Notes: a model not told the origin generated them from the letters alone. A stretch of 64,000 bases of DNA from CBDCGJ01 sp965238305 (GCA_965238305.1 CBDEHK010000001.1:1426001-1490000); one strand, 5' to 3'. Shown: positions 43,622 through 52,773, numbered from the stretch's first letter. A program made the numbers and translations.

Positions 43622-44935
43622 TTACAATGTGACACAATAGAGTTGCCATTCCTCTGAGACACCCTTCAGCTTGTGCGAACCGTGATCGTTCAATGCAATG
43701 CCGGAGCCGGCGACAAGGTCTTTTATCGTGCGTGTAACCATCACCTCTCCGGAGCCTGCTATGTCCCCAACACGAGCCGCGATATTGACGGCGATACCGT
43801 GAATATCATCTTGGCTTATGGTAATCTCACCGATATGCAAACCGACACGAATTTCCAACCCCAAAGCAGCTATCGCCTGGACCAAGGACTTGGAAAATCG
43901 CAGCGCGCGAGCCGATCCGTCAAACACTGCGATAAATCCGTCACCCAGGGACTTTATCTCTTTGCCGCGGTGCAGTCTCAGTTCATGCCGGAAGGTTTGA
44001 TTGTGGGCCTCCAACATATCGTGCCAAGGGCCGTCACCCATCGCTTCCGCTTGTTGCGTGGAGCCTACAATGTCCGTAAATACCACGGTCGCGAGGGTGG
44101 TTTCGTCGGTCCTGCTAACATTCTCACCGGTAACGAATTCGCCGATCATATCGGCGATCTCATAAGCGGCATCGCCAAACGTCGTCACATGTTCGTTGCC
44201 GGGCAGCTCCACCAGCTCTGCGCCGGGAATTTCTGCCGCCAACTCTCTGCCACCTTCCACAGAAACATTTTGATCACCGACCCGGTGAAGGATTAAGGTT
44301 GGGACCCGAATTGTTGACAGGATGCCCCTGACATCGATTTGGCTGTTCATCCGCATAAGATTTATCACTGCCGCCGGAGACGCCCCCAGGCGCTCATACC
44401 GGCCAACGAACTTCCGAGCCGATGCGTCGTCCTTCATAGACGGAATAATTCGCTCGATAGTTGCGCCGCTACCCCAATCTGTTTCGACGTAATCAAAGAA
44501 ATCGTTCAACGCCTCGTCGTCCGCAAACCATGACTGGAACCTGGCAAAGGCACCAAAAAGTACAAGCGAGCGGCAGCGGTCAGGATAACTTGCGGCGTAT
44601 AATGCAGACATAGTGCCGCCTTCGGAAAGGCCGTACAACGCCGGACATTCGGCGCCGACAGCTTCGGCCACAGCCCTCACATCGTCCTTACGTTGTTCCA
44701 AATCCGGCAGATTTTCGACACGGTCAGAAAGTCCGGTACCTCGCTTGTCAAACATGATGACGCGGCAATACTCACCTAACCGCATCAAAAACCTAGCGGT
44801 ATCCGGCGAGGACCAGGTGTTTTCGAGATGCGACAGGAACCCAGGAACCATAATCAAATCCGTCGAGCCGCTGCCGAACACCTGGTAGGCGATGAAAACG
44901 TCGCCGTTTTTTACATATTGTGTTTCAGGATCCAT
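43622..44935 (-). CDS. alpha/beta hydrolase-adenylate/guanylate cyclase fusion
   Basis: A 437-residue two-domain protein. Residues about 1-270 are an alpha/beta hydrolase: DLIMVPGFLSHLENTW, VIMFDKRGTGLSD, the nucleophile elbow ALYGLSEGGTMSALYA, and a catalytic-His segment G-N-E-H-V-T-T-F. Residues about 280-437 are a class III cyclase domain: VVFTDIVGSTQQAEAMGD, KSLGDGFIAVFDG, GIAVNIAARVGDIAG. The MDPETQYV start at 44935 is preferred; the upstream in-frame Met at 45037 adds a leader unlike the family. Such fusions are known in alphaproteobacteria; the hydrolase may bind a signal that gates the cyclase. Fourth cyclase of the window. Confidence 0.87.
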   Translation of the reverse strand: MDPETQYVKNGDVFIAYQVFGSGSTDLIMVPGFLSHLENTWSSPDTARFLMRLGEYCRVIMFDKRGTGLSDRVENLPDLEQRKDDVRAVAEAVGAECPALYGLSEGGTMSALYAASYPDRCRSLVLFGAFARFQSWFADDEALNDFFDYVETDWGSGATIERIIPSMKDDASARKFVGRYERLGASPAAVINLMRMNSQIDVRGILSTIRVPTLILHRVGDQNVSVEGGRELAAEIPGAELVELPGNEHVTTFGDAAYEIADMIGEFVTGENVSRTDETTLATVVFTDIVGSTQQAEAMGDGPWHDMLEAHNQTFRHELRLHRGKEIKSLGDGFIAVFDGSARALRFSKSLVQAIAALGLEIRVGLHIGEITISQDDIHGIAVNIAARVGDIAGSGEVMVTRTIKDLVAGSGIALNDHGSHKLKGVSEEWQLYCVTL

Positions 44936-45363
44936 CGCTCCAAAACCTAATGATATATACACGCCATGCGAATGCCGATGCAGACAGTTTAGCGCTAAAG
45001 GTGTCTGAAATCCATCGGGCGATGAACTTCCACTCATGGGCCTTTCATGGCTCTATAGACGATAATCGATCACGACCGCTATGCAGACAGTCTGAATGGG
45101 GTGTCTGTTCCCCGTCCTTGCTGGGCCCTGCGGCGCGGGGGTTGTTTGCGCGCCACGGTAATGTGAACGGTGGTCAAATTCGCGACTTGCTCCGTTTTAT
45201 CGGAGGCTGGTAACATGCACCGGTGTTGTCGGCTCAACCCTGGCAACCGGGCCATTGAACCCAGTGGCGCTAAGTTGGGTAGTCGTTTTTTCATAACTTC
45301 GAAGGTTACCTCTGGGGAATATCGGTTCGTAAACTGAAATTTGGAATGAGAAGGAAACCGAAA
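44936..45363. other. gene-free stretch
   Basis: 428 bp upstream of the small secreted protein gene and of the hydrolase-cyclase gene. No reading frame, repeat or RNA structure was recognised apart from the ribosome site GAGAAGGA before 45364; it presumably holds divergent promoters. Confidence 0.3.
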
Positions 45364-45618
45364 ATGATCAGACCCATCTATATTCCGGCCATCGCCATTG
45401 TGTTCGCAACCGGGCTTTTGAGTACCTCTGCATTAGCCGGACATTGCCCCAAAGACGTCAAAATAATCAAAGGCGCCATGTCCACTTTAAGCGATGAGAA
45501 AATGAGTATGGCCAAGGAAGCAGCCGATAAGGGCCAAAAGCTCCATGAAGCCGGCAGACACGGCGAGTCGCTGGAAGTCCTTCACGAAACGATGAAGGCC
45601 CTCGGCATTAAACACTAA
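45364..45618 (+). CDS. small secreted protein of unknown function
   Basis: An 84-residue protein starting at the ATG at 45364 behind GAGAAGGA. Residues 1-25 form a signal peptide (IYIPAIAIVFATGLLSTSAL, then A-G). The mature part of about 60 residues is helical and Lys/Glu-rich with one Cys (HCPKDVKIIKGAMSTLSDEK, then LHEAGRHGESLEVLHETMKA), a repeat-like helical hairpin. Periplasmic, function unknown; a similar fold is seen in small soluble helical-bundle proteins. Confidence 0.65.
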   Translation: MIRPIYIPAIAIVFATGLLSTSALAGHCPKDVKIIKGAMSTLSDEKMSMAKEAADKGQKLHEAGRHGESLEVLHETMKALGIKH

Positions 45619-45779
45619 TTCAACGCGCGCTGCCGTCGCCTAGACGCTTTGAATCGGACAATATCTGACATCGAGAATACCACTTGCGGGTAATCTTTAG
45701 GGTGAACGTTGTGGCAGTTGCGCGACTTCGATATCATTGCCGGCGAAGCGGATAGTGAGTGGAGTGGAGTTTGCCGGCG

Positions 45780-46877
45780 ATGGATAAAGCGACCATATTG
45801 GTGTTGCCCGGCGATGGCGTCGGGCCGGAGGTGATTGCAGAGGCGCGGCGGGTGCTGAACTGGTTCATTGCCGAGCGGGAATTTAACTGCCGCATCATCG
45901 AAGGGGCTTTTGGTCTGACGGCGGTCGAAAGTCATGGCGCCGTCTTGCCGGAAGAAACGCTAGCCTCGGCGATGGTTGCGGATGCGGTGCTGTTTGGCGC
46001 CATGGGCGGACCTGAATATGACACCATGGCGATGGAAATTCGCCGCAGCGGCAGCGTTCTGACTTTACGCACGAAAATGGAAGTGTTCGCCAATTTGCGC
46101 CCGGCGATCGGTTTCGTGGAACTGGCCGACGCGGTGCCATTCAAAACACAGATTGTCGAGAAGACAGATTTGTTGATCGTGCGCGAGGGCAACGGTGGGA
46201 TTTATTTTGGCCGCCCGCGCGGCACTGAAACCCTGGACGATGGGCAGGAACGCGCCTTTAATACCATGGTCTATGAGACGGCGGAGATCGAGCAGGTGGT
46301 CCGCATGGCCTGTCGGTTGGCCCGGGAACGCCAAGGCCGGCTTTGCTCCGTTGATAAATCGAATGTGCTGGAAGTCGGCCGGCTGTGGCGGCGAGTGGCG
46401 ACAAAAATACAGGCAGATGAATTTCCCGATATCGAGCTTAGCCATATGCTGGTCGACAATTGCGCCATGCAGCTAGCCCGTGATCCGGGTCAGTTCGATG
46501 TTCTGGTGATGAGCAATATGTTCGGTGATATCCTGTCGGATGGCGCAGCGGCGGTGATGGGCTCCCTCGGCATGGCGCCGTCGGCATCATTGTCGGCGAT
46601 TGCTAGGGATGGCCGCCGGCGGGCGCTCTATGAACCGGTCCATGGCAGTGCCCCGGATATCGCCGGCCAAGGCATCGCCAACCCCTTGGGGGCGATCTGG
46701 TCGTTGGCGATGGCTTTTCGTTATAGTTTCGATCGCCCGGACGATGCCCAGATGATCATGACGGCGATGCGGCGGGCGTTGGCTGCGGGTGTGCGGACGC
46801 CTGACATTGCCGGTGATTTTCCGCCGGTTGGCACAACGGCGATGGCGGATGCCGTTATTCAGGGGCTCGAAATCTAA
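45780..46877 (+). CDS. LeuB-like beta-decarboxylating dehydrogenase
   Basis: A 365-residue NAD-dependent decarboxylating dehydrogenase. LPGDGVGPEVIAEARRVLNW, R-T-K-M-E-V-F-A-N-L-R-P, IVREGNGGIYFGRPRG and DILSDGAAAVMGSLGMAPSA match 3-isopropylmalate dehydrogenase, and YEPVHGSAPDIAGQGIANPL is the NAD-binding region. In the substrate-specificity loop it reads MEIRRSGSVLTLRTKM where leucine-pathway LeuB has R-P-E-x-G-L-L-x-L-R-K, so it is probably a paralogue with another substrate (tartrate, malate or a homologue), not leucine biosynthesis. The ATG at 45780 follows GTGGAG. It overlaps the exonuclease gene (TAATG). Confidence 0.82.
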   Translation: MDKATILVLPGDGVGPEVIAEARRVLNWFIAEREFNCRIIEGAFGLTAVESHGAVLPEETLASAMVADAVLFGAMGGPEYDTMAMEIRRSGSVLTLRTKMEVFANLRPAIGFVELADAVPFKTQIVEKTDLLIVREGNGGIYFGRPRGTETLDDGQERAFNTMVYETAEIEQVVRMACRLARERQGRLCSVDKSNVLEVGRLWRRVATKIQADEFPDIELSHMLVDNCAMQLARDPGQFDVLVMSNMFGDILSDGAAAVMGSLGMAPSASLSAIARDGRRRALYEPVHGSAPDIAGQGIANPLGAIWSLAMAFRYSFDRPDDAQMIMTAMRRALAAGVRTPDIAGDFPPVGTTAMADAVIQGLEI

Positions 46878-47776
46878 TGGACTATTGGACAAAATTTCAG
46901 TTGTTGGGCCGGCAGCGTCAGTTGTTTGTTATGTGCCTGACGGCGGCGGGCATCTTGGTATTCCTGGATATTCTGATCTTCTGGTCAAAGCCGGCGGCGG
47001 CTGAGTTGTTGATCACGCTCGTCCCCTTGATCGTGGTGGCGCTTTTATGGTTGTCGATCGATCGGCTCTTGATTTCGGATCTGCATGATCATCGAAACCT
47101 GCCGGCGCGACCAGAATATTACGACTTCGAAGATCTCAACCAGCCCATGCACTGGGACGAAATCGCCGGTAAAAATTTGAAGGCGCTGACTTTTGTTGTT
47201 TTCGATACGGAAACGACCGGGCTGCGGCCTTCGCATGGGGATGAGATTATCTCCATTGCCGCGATCCGCATAAGCGACGGGCGCATTGATGAAGCCGCAC
47301 CGTTTTCCCGCCTTGTCAATCCAGGCATGCCGATCCCGCCACAATCGATCCGTTTCCATAATATTACCGATCCGATGGTCGCGGCCGAAGCTTCCTTAGG
47401 CGAGGTATTACCGGCGTTTCGGGAATTTGTCGGCGATGCCATTTTGGTTGCCCACAACGCTGCTTTCGATCTGAAATTCTTGCGTATGAAGGAAATTAGC
47501 ACGGGCGTCCGTTTCGAAAACCTGGTGCTGGATACCCTGTTATGTTCGGTTTTTCTGGATCATGATTCCCACGATCATTCCCTCGACAATATTGCCCAGC
47601 GCATAGGTTTGACGATCGAAGGTCGCCATACCGCGCTTGGCGACAGCATTGCTTCGGCACGGATTTTTCTGAAGATGTTGGATCGGTTGGAAGCGCGCGG
47701 CATCACCACATTGCGGCAAGCGGTCGAGGCTCTCGCTCAAGTTGAGAAGGTGAAAAAACTCAGCGAAAAGTTCTAA
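46877..47776 (+). CDS. membrane-anchored DEDDh 3'-5' exonuclease (DnaQ-like)
   Basis: A 299-residue protein. Two N-terminal helices (residues about 13-60) anchor it, followed by a linker and an exonuclease domain at about 105-280. The metal-binding residues are visible: FVVFDTETTGLRPSHGDEII (Asp and Glu), LVAHNAAFDLKFL (Asp), and H-T-A-L-G-D-S (His and Asp). Membrane-tethered DnaQ-like enzymes are usual beside the DUF294-CBS gene of the sodium:solute symporter cluster. Its end overlaps the DUF294 stop by four bases (convergent). Substrate likely single-stranded nucleic acid, unproved. Confidence 0.87.
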   Translation: MDYWTKFQLLGRQRQLFVMCLTAAGILVFLDILIFWSKPAAAELLITLVPLIVVALLWLSIDRLLISDLHDHRNLPARPEYYDFEDLNQPMHWDEIAGKNLKALTFVVFDTETTGLRPSHGDEIISIAAIRISDGRIDEAAPFSRLVNPGMPIPPQSIRFHNITDPMVAAEASLGEVLPAFREFVGDAILVAHNAAFDLKFLRMKEISTGVRFENLVLDTLLCSVFLDHDSHDHSLDNIAQRIGLTIEGRHTALGDSIASARIFLKMLDRLEARGITTLRQAVEALAQVEKVKKLSEKF

Positions 47777-49221
47777 AACACTTCATGGCCGATTTCGAAG
47801 GCGACCCGTTGGCGCAAATCTTCGATGGCGTGAAACGAGGCGCGCAACATGCCTTTCTGCATACGGTTCAAACGCTTAGGGTGAACAAAATTGGAGATTT
47901 CATGGCCAGCCTCGAAATCGGCAACCTGTCGATGTATCAGGATATCTGACAGCGTATCGTAAGCGGCGTTCAAGTTTTCGAATTCACCATCCTTCAAGAT
48001 CCCGCTCGTATGCAGGGCCGATAAGCGGAGATGTGTGTTCTGCTCTTCTATCCCTTCGCGCAAACACAGAAGCCGGGCCGATTCGACCAAAGGCAGGGTG
48101 CCATGCAGTTTCAAATTGATTTTGCCGCGATGCGCCGGGCTTTGCTTTTCCGTGGCAAAACGGCCGAACCAGCGCAGGGCCGTATTATGGTCGCGATCGG
48201 TATTATGAAGGGCGCGCAGAAATGGCGCATTGCCACGGGTCACCTTGGTGACATGGTGTCGTAAGCCGGCCGCTAATTCAGCTAGCCCCCAAGCGCTGCG
48301 AAAGTCGAAAAAGATGTCGAAATACAACAACGGCAGTTGCTGGCAACGAATATTCCAGTCGTCGATCTGGGCCTGCCACTGGCTGGCGGTTTTGCGCCAA
48401 AGGTCATTGGTCGCCATAACGTCGCCGTCGCAATAAGGCAGCCCAATCGCATCCAAGTCGTCGGAAATACTTTGTGCCAACTGCACATAATATTCATCAA
48501 TATTGTCGTCGTCGCCATCGGCGATGACAAAGCCATAATCCTGGTCGGGGGTAAGGAAATTTTCGTTGCGACCACCTGAGCCCATCACGATCAGGCTAAA
48601 AGGCCGCGGCGGGGCTGCGCCTTCGGCGGTCATGCGCGTTATATTGATATCGGTGACGCGGCCGTAGATATCATTGTTGATATGGGTCAGCAGGGCTTGG
48701 ATTTCGACCGCCGGGGTATGACCGGCAAACAATCGTTGCGCCATGTCCACTTGCGCTGCCTTGATTTCCTTTAACCCGTCAACACTGTCGTTATACATCA
48801 ATTGTTCGATCAGACCGGTCAGATCTCGCGCCGCCGCTGCTAAGGTTTGGTGTAAATCGAGCATGCCGGTAAAGCGGCCGTTTGCATCCACAACCGACAG
48901 ATGACGATGCCCTAACCGGCGCATATTATTGATGGCGACAAATAAATAGGCGTCTTCGGGCACGATTTCGACCGGCATAGTCATGATATCTTTGACCGGC
49001 TGATCCGGTGCCGCGCTAAAGGCGGCGCGGCGAACAATATCCTGTTCCGTTACGATGCCGATGGGGCGGCTGTCGCCGTCAATAATTGTCAATGCCGAAT
49101 AGCCGCCGTCGGTCATCAGCCCGACAATCTTCTGCAAAGACATATCCGGGGAGATTTTGGCGTCAGGGTTGCGCACCTGCTCCTTCACCATTCTCAGAAA
49201 TATCTCGGTCATGCTCGACAT
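47773..49221 (-). CDS. CBS-pair / DUF294 nucleotidyltransferase-like protein
   Basis: A 482-residue protein. Residues about 20-140 are a tandem CBS pair (MSLQKIVGLMTDGGYSALTI; PVKDIMTMPVEIVPEDAYLF) that may bind adenosine nucleotides. Residues about 210-340 are the DUF294 putative nucleotidyltransferase domain with SLIVMGSGGRNENFLTPDQD, resembling the G-S-G-G-R-N-E motif of GlnD-like uridylyltransferases. A DUF294 C-terminal region follows. It is grouped with an exonuclease and with DUF4212/sodium:solute symporter genes in many proteobacteria, suggesting it regulates transport; this is context, not proof. The hypothetical gene at 49240 lies 18 bp upstream on the same strand. Confidence 0.87.
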   Translation of the reverse strand: MSSMTEIFLRMVKEQVRNPDAKISPDMSLQKIVGLMTDGGYSALTIIDGDSRPIGIVTEQDIVRRAAFSAAPDQPVKDIMTMPVEIVPEDAYLFVAINNMRRLGHRHLSVVDANGRFTGMLDLHQTLAAAARDLTGLIEQLMYNDSVDGLKEIKAAQVDMAQRLFAGHTPAVEIQALLTHINNDIYGRVTDINITRMTAEGAAPPRPFSLIVMGSGGRNENFLTPDQDYGFVIADGDDDNIDEYYVQLAQSISDDLDAIGLPYCDGDVMATNDLWRKTASQWQAQIDDWNIRCQQLPLLYFDIFFDFRSAWGLAELAAGLRHHVTKVTRGNAPFLRALHNTDRDHNTALRWFGRFATEKQSPAHRGKINLKLHGTLPLVESARLLCLREGIEEQNTHLRLSALHTSGILKDGEFENLNAAYDTLSDILIHRQVADFEAGHEISNFVHPKRLNRMQKGMLRASFHAIEDLRQRVAFEIGHEVF

Positions 49222-49239
49222 TTGTCACACAAACCGTCT

Positions 49240-49923
49240 CTATTCGTTTGCCGATGTCGCCTCAAGGTGACGCCAATCCTGTAGCAGGGCTTCGGCCTCA
49301 ATCAGCGGATCCAATTGGTCCCGAACCCGTTTCCATTTGAACAGAATGGAGTTCCGCACGATCTCGACATCAAGGATTTTTAACTCGTCCGCAATAGGGG
49401 CCCATTCAACTAGGGCGTCGGCGCTGCTGCTAAAGACTGTGTTGTTGGCTTTCAATTCGGCCCAGTTTGTCATTTTTGCCCGCTCTTCAAACGCGGTCAT
49501 GGCGGCGCTAAATCCATCTGGTCGCTCCTCTGGGATGACTTCGTTATTTAAGGTTCGGTTGATCGAATGCACTGTCAACTTGCACAACTCATCCGCTGTT
49601 GCATCGCTGTTTTCACCGACTTTGGCAACGATGTAACGGGTGAGATCGAACAAGCAGGCGAGATAAACCTCCCATTTGGCAATATTGACAGACTCCGCAA
49701 AGATCGGATCTTCAAGCAATGAGGCATATCTTGTGCCGGCGCGAGTGCGAATGTACCCATATAGTGTCGTCTGTGACACATATTTGGATCGGGTCTCGGC
49801 GAATCGGATGAATGTTTCGACATTTGCAATAGGTTCGCCACGATCCCAAAATCGCACTGCCTTGAGGGCTAAAACTACATAAAAAACAGCAGCTTCGAAG
49901 GCATCTTGTAGTTGTCGCAACAT
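49240..49923 (-). CDS. hypothetical helical protein, upstream of DUF294 gene
   Basis: A 227-residue protein with no recognised family. It is nearly all helical; the N-terminus MLRQLQDAFEAAVFYVVLAL is amphipathic, then an all-soluble, charged body (RYASLLEDPIFAESVNIAKW; EVIPEERPDGFSAAMTAFEE). No signal peptide is clear. It lies 18 bp before the CBS/DUF294 gene on the same strand, most likely in one operon, and 274 bp from the divergent DUF4212 gene, so it probably belongs to the symporter system. Confidence 0.6.
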   Translation of the reverse strand: MLRQLQDAFEAAVFYVVLALKAVRFWDRGEPIANVETFIRFAETRSKYVSQTTLYGYIRTRAGTRYASLLEDPIFAESVNIAKWEVYLACLFDLTRYIVAKVGENSDATADELCKLTVHSINRTLNNEVIPEERPDGFSAAMTAFEERAKMTNWAELKANNTVFSSSADALVEWAPIADELKILDVEIVRNSILFKWKRVRDQLDPLIEAEALLQDWRHLEATSANE

Positions 49924-50197
49924 CTAAATTTGCTTTCTATAAAAACCAATGATACAGCTATTATGGTAAATTAGGCGCAAAGCATAAGTGTCTGTCAAAC
50001 CAATGAAGGCCGGAAATCGTGTTTGAAAACCGAGCTCGAACAAATGGATACCTGATAAGAGGGCGAGAGAACTACTTTAGCAAGACATAGTCGAATGAAC
50101 ATTCGATCACCTTCTTACTGGGCGGTGTAAAGGATGACGAGAATCGAAAAATATCTCAACGTTGACGTGACTTTCATCAAAGGGAGGGGAAAGTACA

Positions 50198-50476
50198 GTG
50201 TCTGAAATTTCCACTGAGGTCCGCGAGGCCCATTGGGCGAAAACGAAAAACCTGACGATCATCACCTTGGTCATCTGGTTTATCTTTTCGTTTGTGGTGC
50301 ATTGGTTCGCGGATAGTCTTAACCAATTTACTTTTATCGGATTCCCGCTTGGCTTCTATATGGCCGCGCAGGGATCTCTCATTGTTTTCGTGGTCTTGAT
50401 CTTTTGGCTTGCCAACCGGCAAGGCAAAATTGACGCTGAGTTTGGCGTTGATGAAGACAGCGACGAAGCGGCTTAG
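50198..50476 (+). CDS. DUF4212 sodium/substrate symporter small subunit
   Basis: A 92-residue membrane protein from GTG at 50198, with GGGAGGGG upstream. REAHWAKTKNLTIITLVIWF and G-F-P-L-G-F-Y-M-A-A-Q-G are the DUF4212 signature with two helices. In many proteobacteria it is always next to the large sodium:solute symporter that follows here after 11 bp, and the two likely form one transporter. Confidence 0.9.
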   Translation: MSEISTEVREAHWAKTKNLTIITLVIWFIFSFVVHWFADSLNQFTFIGFPLGFYMAAQGSLIVFVVLIFWLANRQGKIDAEFGVDEDSDEAA

Positions 50477-50487
50477 GGGAGGGAACG

Positions 50488-52317
50488 ATGCAAGGATCAT
50501 TTATCGATAACCTACCTAAGGTATATGGCTTATATACCGGCGGTTTTGTCGTCTTCATATTACTGATGGCCGTCCTTGAATATTTGGGTATCAGTGCGGA
50601 AACCATCGGTATTCTGTTTGTCGCCTTTACCATTGCGATTTATGCCGGGATTGGCTGGCTCTCCAGAACCATGCAGGTTGATGCTTATTATGTCGCCGGA
50701 CGGCAAGTGCCGGCGCTCTTTAACGGCATGGCGACAGCCGCGGATTGGATGTCTGGTGCGTCTTTCGTGGCGATGGCTGGCGGCATCTATTTCGGTGGCC
50801 ATGGCTATCTGGCCTTTGTGGTTGGTTGGACCGGTGGTTATGTGCTGGTGGCATCTTTGATGGCGCCATATCTGCGCAAATTCGGTTGTTATACGGTGCC
50901 GGATTATATCGGCACGCGTTATGGCGGCAATGCGGCCAGATTATGTGCAGTCATCGTTTTGGTGGTGGCGTCCTTCACATATGTGACGGCGCAAATCAAT
51001 GCGACCGGGACGATTGCGGCACGGGCTTTGCAAATTCCGTTCGAAGTTGGCGTCTATTTCGGCCTTCTCGGTATCCTACTCTGTTCGATGTTGGGTGGTA
51101 TGCGGGCCGTGACCTGGACCCAGGTGGCGCAGTATATTGTGCTGATCATCGCCTATTTGGTGCCGGTTATCTGGATGTCGAACAAGCAAGGCTTTGGTGT
51201 TGTTCCGCAAATTGCTTATGGTGATGCGGTGGCCCGCTTGGCCGATTTGGAAGCGCTTCATCAGGTTGGTGTGCTGAAACCTGCGGCTGAAGCTCTTGCT
51301 GCAATACCTGGCGGCCTTAAAGCTCTGACAATTGAACATGCCGCGGCGGGTACCTCCGTCATGGCGAGTTGGAAATTTGTCACTTTGGTGGCTTGTATGA
51401 TGGCCGGTACGGCTTCGTTGCCGCACATTCTGATGCGTTATTTCACCACACCTTCGGTGAAAGCGGCGCGCCAGTCCGTGGCATTCTCCTTATTGTTCAT
51501 CTTCCTGCTGTATTTCACGGCGCCGGCTTTGGCGACCTTCACGAAACTGCAGGTTTTGGATCCGAATCTGGCGACCGGTATTATTGGCAAGGCTTTTGCT
51601 GATGTGCAATCGCTCGACTGGATACAGAAATGGAGCAATGTCGGTTTCCTCGCCATCGTCGATGCCAATAAAGATGGCATCCTGCAGATCAACGAGTTCT
51701 TCATGCGCGGCGATATCGTCGTCTTGGCAACGCCGGAAATAGCCGGTCTGCCTTTTGTGATCTCAGGTTTGGTGGCTGCCGGTGGCATGGCCGCTGCGAT
51801 GAGTACGGCTGATGGTCTGTTGTTGGCGATTGCAAATGCTTTGTCGCACGATCTTTATTACAAGATGATCGATCCAAATGCCGATACCAAGCGGCGGTTG
51901 ATTGCGGCACGGGTGTTGCTGGTGGTGATCGGTGGCGCCGGCGCCTTTATCGCCAGTCTCAAGCTAACGAGCATATTGGGAGCTGTGGCCTGGGCCTTCG
52001 ACTTCGCCTGCTCGGGGCTGTTCTTCCCGCTGGTGTTGGGGATATGGTGGAAACGCGCGAACGCACCGGGTGCGATTGCGGGTATGGTTCTCGGCTTCAC
52101 TGCCGGCACCCTCTATCTGATCAATATCAAGTGGCTGGGCGGTGCCGAATGGTTTGGCATCGATCATCTGCGCTTCGGTATCATCGGTATGCCGGTTAGT
52201 TTGGTGGCGATGGTTGTCGTGACTTTGATGACCAAAGAACCGGATGCGGAAACCCAGGCGATGGTCGACGAAATGCGCATTCCGAAAGGGGAAACCGTCC
52301 TCTCGGCGCAACACTAA
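50488..52317 (+). CDS. sodium:solute symporter (acetate/organic-acid type) with EF-hand-like loop
   Basis: A 609-residue carrier of the sodium:solute symporter family (ActP/VC_2705-like) with about 13 helices. VDAYYVAGRQVPALFNGMAT and A-A-D-W-M-S-G-A-S-F are the sodium-binding start, and GMAAAMSTADGLLLAIANAL is the C-terminal family block. It lies with DUF4212 and is likely to import acetate, propionate or another short organic anion. An unusual insertion at about residue 392 reads DANKDGILQINEF, a canonical EF-hand calcium loop by residue pattern. A clear terminator follows. Confidence 0.9.
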   Translation: MQGSFIDNLPKVYGLYTGGFVVFILLMAVLEYLGISAETIGILFVAFTIAIYAGIGWLSRTMQVDAYYVAGRQVPALFNGMATAADWMSGASFVAMAGGIYFGGHGYLAFVVGWTGGYVLVASLMAPYLRKFGCYTVPDYIGTRYGGNAARLCAVIVLVVASFTYVTAQINATGTIAARALQIPFEVGVYFGLLGILLCSMLGGMRAVTWTQVAQYIVLIIAYLVPVIWMSNKQGFGVVPQIAYGDAVARLADLEALHQVGVLKPAAEALAAIPGGLKALTIEHAAAGTSVMASWKFVTLVACMMAGTASLPHILMRYFTTPSVKAARQSVAFSLLFIFLLYFTAPALATFTKLQVLDPNLATGIIGKAFADVQSLDWIQKWSNVGFLAIVDANKDGILQINEFFMRGDIVVLATPEIAGLPFVISGLVAAGGMAAAMSTADGLLLAIANALSHDLYYKMIDPNADTKRRLIAARVLLVVIGGAGAFIASLKLTSILGAVAWAFDFACSGLFFPLVLGIWWKRANAPGAIAGMVLGFTAGTLYLINIKWLGGAEWFGIDHLRFGIIGMPVSLVAMVVVTLMTKEPDAETQAMVDEMRIPKGETVLSAQH

Positions 52318-52338
52318 GTTTGTGTACCATAACTCGGA

Positions 52339-52374
52339 TCAGGGCAAAGCTTCGGCTTTGCCCTGATTTTTTTT
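52339..52374 (+). terminator. rho-independent terminator
   Basis: A 12-bp perfect stem (TCAGGGCAAAGC with GCTTTGCCCTGA) around the loop TTCG, followed by eight T. It ends the DUF4212/symporter transcript. Confidence 0.93.
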
Positions 52375-52424
52375 GTTTGCTATGTTGTGCCTGCGTAACG
52401 GCCCTTGCAACAAGGAATGGAATT

Positions 52425-52769
52425 TTGGAAGCTGCATTTCCCATTTGGGTGATTGTGATCGACTATGTGATGGGCATGGTGATGTGGACGTTGGTCGGTC
52501 GCTCCGCAATGTCGGTATTTTTGCCGGAAGACTCGACGTTTTTTTTCATGAAATTTTTCGTTCGCGCAACCAATCCGATCCTCAAGTTTTTCAAGAAAAT
52601 TACTCCCAGTTTTTTGGTGCGCCCGTTGGTACCGCTCTATGTCGCCTGGTTTTTCTTCATGATCAGGTTCTACCTGATGCCTTGGTTATTGGGCTATTCG
52701 GTGATGGGCATGTTGTCGTTCCCGCTGGAAGGCGAAATCGCTCGCGGTATTTACGCGATCGGAAGTTAG
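52425..52769 (+). CDS. small membrane protein, YggT-like
   Basis: A 114-residue protein with three or four helices, starting at TTG 52425 behind AAGGA (an ATG start with a ribosome site is not available in frame). WVIVIDYVMGMVMWTLVGRS, then FFVRATNPILKFFKKITPSF and VPLYVAWFFFMIRFYLMPWL, resembles the repeated T-N-P-x-x-x-x-x-x-x-I-x-P pattern of YggT proteins. It lies four bases before the dipeptidase gene, in one operon. Family call is tentative. Confidence 0.6.
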   Translation: MEAAFPIWVIVIDYVMGMVMWTLVGRSAMSVFLPEDSTFFFMKFFVRATNPILKFFKKITPSFLVRPLVPLYVAWFFFMIRFYLMPWLLGYSVMGMLSFPLEGEIARGIYAIGS

Positions 52770-52773
52770 CGCC

